Position numbers and translations under genes: made by a program. A model generated the notes under the pieces. That model was not told the DNA's origin and made no database searches. It worked only from the letters and a program-made list of their open reading frames with translations. A stretch of 13,938 bases of DNA from Gaiellasilicea sp045403015. Its GTDB lineage: Bacteria; Actinomycetota; Thermoleophilia; Gaiellales; Gaiellaceae. The DNA is taken from contig JAXIPI010000026.1 in assembly GCA_045403015.1 (NCBI GenBank), forward strand, positions 1 through 13,938. The letters are read 5' to 3'. Shown one piece after another: positions 13,115-13,938 of this stretch (position 1 is the first letter of the stretch; each line of letters begins with the position of its first letter).

Positions 13115-13894
13115 CTAGATCAGTCTCTTCTCGACGAGAAACGCCACGATCTGCTCCGCGCCGCTGCCGTCGTCCTCGATCTTGCGCGTGTCGCCGCGCG
13201 GCGGAGGATCGGAGAGCGCGAGCACCTCAGTGCGCGAACCATCCTCGCCGGCCTGGCCGGCGTCGACGCCGAGGTCGGCGAGCGAGAGCGTCTCCTGCGG
13301 CTTCGACTTCGCTCCCATGATCCCCTTCAGAGACGGGTAGCGCGGCTCGTTGATCGAGTCGGCGACGGCCACGACCGCCGGCAGCGGCGCGCGAATCACG
13401 TCGTAGCCGAACTCCGTTTGGCGCTTGCCCGTGAGCGAGCTGCCGTCGAGCTTCAGCTCGGCGACCTGGGAGATGACGGGGCGCTTCATCCGCTCGGCAA
13501 CGGCACCCCAGAGGAGAGCGCCATCCGAATCGGACGACTGCTGGCCGAAGAGGACGAGGTCCGGCTGCTCGCGCTCGAGCGCCTTCGCCAGCGTGAGGCT
13601 CGTCGCGACGAGGTCGGAGCCCGCGGCGCCGCCGTCGGAGATCAGAACGGCGCGGTCGGCACCCATGGCGAGTGCCTTGCGGAGCGAGTTGAGCGCACGC
13701 TCGGGGCCCATCGAGACGACGACGACCTCGCCCTCGCCGGTCGCGTCCTTCAGCCGCAGCGCTTCCTCGACCGCGTTCGCGTCGAAGGCATTTAGCGCGC
13801 CCTCGCCGGACCGGTCGAGACGCTTCGTGCCGGGATCGAGCCGCTTGTGCGCAGTGGCGTCCGGAACCTCTTTCACGCAGACGGCGATCTTCAT
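13115..13894 (-). CDS. etfB: Electron transfer flavoprotein beta subunit
   Basis: AMP-binding subunit of ETF. The 259-residue product starts MKIAVCVKEVPDATA and shows ALNAFDANAVEEALRLKD (33-50), LRKALAMGADRAVLISD (71-87), the nucleotide-contacting FGQQSSDSDGALLWG (116-130) and the family signature INEPRYPSLKGIMGAKSKP (181-199). The frame is open to 13927, but that extension is not conserved in the family, and ATG 13894 has a TANNNT box 7 bases upstream and no Shine-Dalgarno. First gene of etfB-etfA-etfQO. Confidence 0.96.
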   Translation of the reverse strand: MKIAVCVKEVPDATAHKRLDPGTKRLDRSGEGALNAFDANAVEEALRLKDATGEGEVVVVSMGPERALNSLRKALAMGADRAVLISDGGAAGSDLVATSLTLAKALEREQPDLVLFGQQSSDSDGALLWGAVAERMKRPVISQVAELKLDGSSLTGKRQTEFGYDVIRAPLPAVVAVADSINEPRYPSLKGIMGAKSKPQETLSLADLGVDAGQAGEDGSRTEVLALSDPPPRGDTRKIEDDGSGAEQIVAFLVEKRLI

Positions 13895-13901
13895 CGCGCG
13901 G

Positions 13902-13907
13902 ACTTTA
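13902..13907 (-). promoter_or_regulatory. Candidate leaderless -10 box for etfB
   Basis: On the minus strand TAAAGT is followed by 7 bases and the etfB ATG. It matches TANNNT at leaderless spacing; there is no clear -35 element. Only 44 bases upstream of etfB are visible, so other promoters may lie outside the window. Confidence 0.42.
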
Positions 13908-13938
13908 ACGATGAGCCGCCGTCCCACTCCCGAGGAGC

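Noticed and set aside
12203..13795. 530-codon plus-strand open frame opposite etfA and etfB
   Set aside because: Composition typical of an antisense shadow (very rich in Arg, Asp, Leu, Val) and no domain recognised; the minus-strand ETF genes are clear.
1..13938. tRNA genes, CRISPR arrays, toxin-antitoxin pairs, prophage or defence genes
   Set aside because: None found on either strand; intergenic space is too short for most of these and all larger frames are assigned.

Overview
The window is GC-rich bacterial DNA, packed with genes on both strands. Start codons are mixed (ATG, GTG, one TTG), genes often overlap by 4-8 bases, and several transcription-unit heads lack a Shine-Dalgarno sequence but have a TANNNT box 6-9 bases before the start codon. 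High GC, apparent leaderless starts, a DUF5995 protein and the linkage rpmE / DUF1385 / prfA / prmC / sua5 / glyA all suggest an actinobacterium, perhaps a deep-branching Thermoleophilia-like lineage. The lineage is inference from gene content, not a database match.

Layout, left to right. (1) 1-3213, minus strand: a translation-centred operon read prfA (RF1) > prmC (RF1 glutamine methyltransferase) > sua5/ywlC (t6A precursor synthesis) > glyA (serine hydroxymethyltransferase, cut by the window edge). (2) 3235-4406, plus strand: a DUF5995 gene overlapped by a GNAT acetyltransferase, divergent from prfA. (3) 4407-4976: a small mobile-element-like island with a perfect 29-base palindrome, a second hairpin and a REP-associated tyrosine transposase (RAYT). 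The RAYT reading frame has no stop of its own and runs antisense through the next gene. (4) 4972-7930, minus strand: a tight five-gene unit read threonine/serine dehydratase > rpmE (zinc-type L31) > DUF1385 membrane protein > two tandem OsmC-family proteins. (5) 7954-10451, plus strand: a DUF4389 membrane protein built from an internal duplication, then an M48 metalloprotease. (6) 10444-13894, minus strand: etfB > etfA > ETF-quinone oxidoreductase, a complete route for passing electrons from flavin dehydrogenases (for example acyl-CoA dehydrogenases) to the quinone pool.

Most genes are housekeeping. The points worth a second look are the RAYT with its adjacent palindrome and missing stop, the two very short divergent intergenic gaps (21 and 23 bases) that each hold overlapping, oppositely oriented -10-like boxes, the replaced fourth cluster cysteine in ETF-QO, and the four-unit DUF4389 protein. 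I saw no tRNA, rRNA, CRISPR array, prophage or defence system. The longest stretch without a gene is 125 bases (4407-4531), so no gene-free stretch exceeds 300 bases.
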